This document shows, piece after piece, positions 32,042 to 33,376 of a stretch of 33,376 nt of DNA (its first letter is position 1; every line of letters begins with the position of its first letter). The stretch lies in NCBI RefSeq assembly GCF_000508185.1, contig NZ_AYOY01000163.1, positions 1-33,376 of the forward strand, read 5' to 3'. This DNA comes from Sphingobium sp. C100 (GTDB lineage Bacteria > Pseudomonadota > Alphaproteobacteria > Sphingomonadales > Sphingomonadaceae). The notes beneath the pieces were generated by a model. The model did no database searches. It was not told where the DNA came from and was given only the letters and a program-made list of their open reading frames with translations. The translations under genes and the position numbers were made by a program.

Positions 32042-33274
32042 TTAGTGCGCATCCTCCGCCTCCAGCCCGCGTCCGGCCGCCCATCCCAGCAGGGCCGCGC
32101 CGCCCAGCACCAGCGCCGCGAGGATGAAGGCGCTGCCGATGAAGGGCAGGGCGGGGCGGGAGCCGACCGACAAGGAATATATGGTCCCGAAGAAGAGCGG
32201 CGAGACGATGCCGGCGATCGACCCGACGCTGTTGTTCGCGCCCTGAAGCTGGCCCTGTTCACTTTCCGACACGCGCCGGGTCATGAGCGACTGGATCGTC
32301 GGCATGGCAAGACCCCAGAGCGCATTGGGCAGCATGGCGGCGACGAACAGCCAGCCGGTGGGCGCCAGGCCCATGGCGAGGATGCCGACGGCGCCGAAGG
32401 CAAGGCCGGTCACCATGGTCGCGCGATCGCCCAGCCGCTGCACCACCGGGCCGACCAGCAATCCCTGCACCCCCATGTCCATGAGGCCGACCAGCGCCAG
32501 CAGCGTGCCGACCTGCCACGCGCCCCAGCCATAACGGTCGCCCGCATAGAGGACGAACACCGCCGAGAAGAGATGATGGGCGAAATAGAGGAGGAAGTTC
32601 ACCCCGGCCAGGCTGGACAATTCGGGGTGGGAACGGAGCAGGCGGAGCGCGCCGAAGGGGTTGGCGCGCCGCCAGCTAAAGGCCATGCGCTTTTCCGGCG
32701 GGAGCGATTCGGGCAGGACGAACAGGCCGTAGACGAAGGCGAGCGCGGACAGCGCGGCGGCGGCCCAGAAGGGCGCGCGCAGCGATACTTCCCCCAGCAC
32801 GCCGCCGATCAGCGGCCCGGCGACGAAGCCGCCGCTGAAGGCCGCGCCGATCAGGCCATAGCCGCGCGCCCGCTGTTCGGGAGGGGTGATGTCGGCCATA
32901 TAGGCGAAGGCGGAGGTGAAGCTGGACGAGGTGACGCCGGCGAGCAGGCGGCCGAGCGCCAGCCACCAGAGATCGGGGGCGAGCGCCATCAGCAGGAAAT
33001 CGAGCGCAAGGCCCGCGACCGAGATCAGGATCACCGGGCGGCGCCCGAACCGGTCGGACAGGGAACCGATCACCGGCGAGCAGAGAAATTGCATCGCCGC
33101 CCAGAGCGCGACGAACAGCCCGTTCCACATGCCCGCCGCGGCGTTGGAGCCGGCCAGCGTCTCGATCAGCTGCGGCAGCACCGGGATGACGATGCCCATG
33201 GACATGACATCGAGCAGCGCCGTCACCAGGATGAAGATGATCGCGGCAGTGCGACGGGGCGGGGCGGTGATCAT
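32042..33274 (-). CDS. Tet-type (TCR/TetA-like) MFS efflux transporter
   Basis: A 12-helix major facilitator of 410 residues of the TetA-like drug:proton antiporter branch. Signs: first helix with LDVMSMGIVIPVLPQL (DxxxxGxxxPVLP as in TetA), motif A GSLSDRFGRRPV between helices 2 and 3, and motif C-like GAAFSGGFVAGPLIGG in helix 5. ATG 33274 begins MITAPPRR just before the first helix; a longer opening to 33355 adds 27 polar residues and is less likely. No ribosome site is clear at either. Whether it moves tetracycline is not shown; chromosomal members of this group are often not resistance genes. 84 bases upstream of guaA, same strand. Confidence 0.9.
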   Translation of the reverse strand: MITAPPRRTAAIIFILVTALLDVMSMGIVIPVLPQLIETLAGSNAAAGMWNGLFVALWAAMQFLCSPVIGSLSDRFGRRPVILISVAGLALDFLLMALAPDLWWLALGRLLAGVTSSSFTSAFAYMADITPPEQRARGYGLIGAAFSGGFVAGPLIGGVLGEVSLRAPFWAAAALSALAFVYGLFVLPESLPPEKRMAFSWRRANPFGALRLLRSHPELSSLAGVNFLLYFAHHLFSAVFVLYAGDRYGWGAWQVGTLLALVGLMDMGVQGLLVGPVVQRLGDRATMVTGLAFGAVGILAMGLAPTGWLFVAAMLPNALWGLAMPTIQSLMTRRVSESEQGQLQGANNSVGSIAGIVSPLFFGTIYSLSVGSRPALPFIGSAFILAALVLGGAALLGWAAGRGLEAEDAH

Positions 33275-33376
33275 GGCGGTGGGGCTATAGCGGGACGAGG
33301 CGGCTGCCAAGGGGCGCCGGCGAGGAGATTCGTTGGCAAGGAGAGTGACTGGCAAGGGTGTGCGCCGTGCAAAGGC

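Noticed and set aside
1..33376. CRISPR array or rRNA operon
   Set aside because: No regularly spaced repeats of the needed length and no rRNA-like stretches were seen.

Overview
The window looks like high-GC alphaproteobacterial DNA, most probably from a sphingomonad (Sphingomonadaceae). This is inferred from the style of the GuaA protein, the P-type conjugation cluster ending in a DUF2274 gene, and the many sphingomonad-like short-chain dehydrogenases and LysR/AraC/TetR regulators. No 16S gene or other decisive marker is present. The right edge (guaA and a Tet-type efflux gene, 30398-33274) reads as chromosome. Most or all of the rest reads as an integrative element: a P4-type tyrosine integrase and an AlpA-like regulator sit directly behind the 3' end of guaA, a known island integration site, and the far left holds the end of a trb mating-pore operon.

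Layout. 1-3621: end of a conjugation operon (trbL tail, trbF, trbG, trbI, DUF2274), with overlapping stop and start codons at every junction. 3721-8711: leftward genes: a Tat-signal SDR, two tandemly duplicated SDRs with an unusual short glycine loop, and a DUF2147-DUF2306 pair. 9105-10378: marR plus an epimerase-like gene. 10508-13829: a YqhC-type AraC regulator divergent from an MFS transporter and a second Tat-signal SDR. 14064-16340: envelope genes (MipA/OmpV, DedA, PmtA-like methyltransferase). 16424-19152: LysR, an IS5 scar, a decayed SDR and its TetR. 19190-22675: an SDR-amidohydrolase-flavin reductase operon divergent from a LysR. 23029-26472: NmrA, SDR, DUF1097 and AraC in one direction. 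26676-27899: an NTF2-like protein divergent from a TetR. 27960-28382: a LysR remnant and a 3' fragment of tRNA-Leu. 28598-30104: alpA-like gene and integrase. 30398-33274: guaA and a tet-like efflux gene.

How the genes work together. The cargo is a chain of small regulator-plus-redox-enzyme modules: nine Rossmann-fold SDR/NmrA/epimerase genes and seven regulators lie between about 3.7 and 27.9 kb. The clearest system-level signal is a two-part DNA motif (ATGCC, 17 bases, then TGCCT[AG][TA]TCCT[AC]CA). It occurs at 6053, 7204, 8895 and, on the minus strand, at 11498. Each copy lies upstream of a different transcription unit and in the same orientation relative to it. One copy sits in the araC/MFS divergent promoter, so the AraC protein at 10508-11431 probably controls a scattered regulon: the MFS gene and Tat-SDR, both duplicated SDRs, and DUF2147-DUF2306. 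What these enzymes act on cannot be told from the sequence. The YqhC relationship makes reactive aldehydes or related electrophiles a reasonable guess.

Several scars (IS5 end, LysR remnant, tRNA-Leu fragment, twice-frameshifted SDR) show that the region was assembled in steps and is partly decaying.
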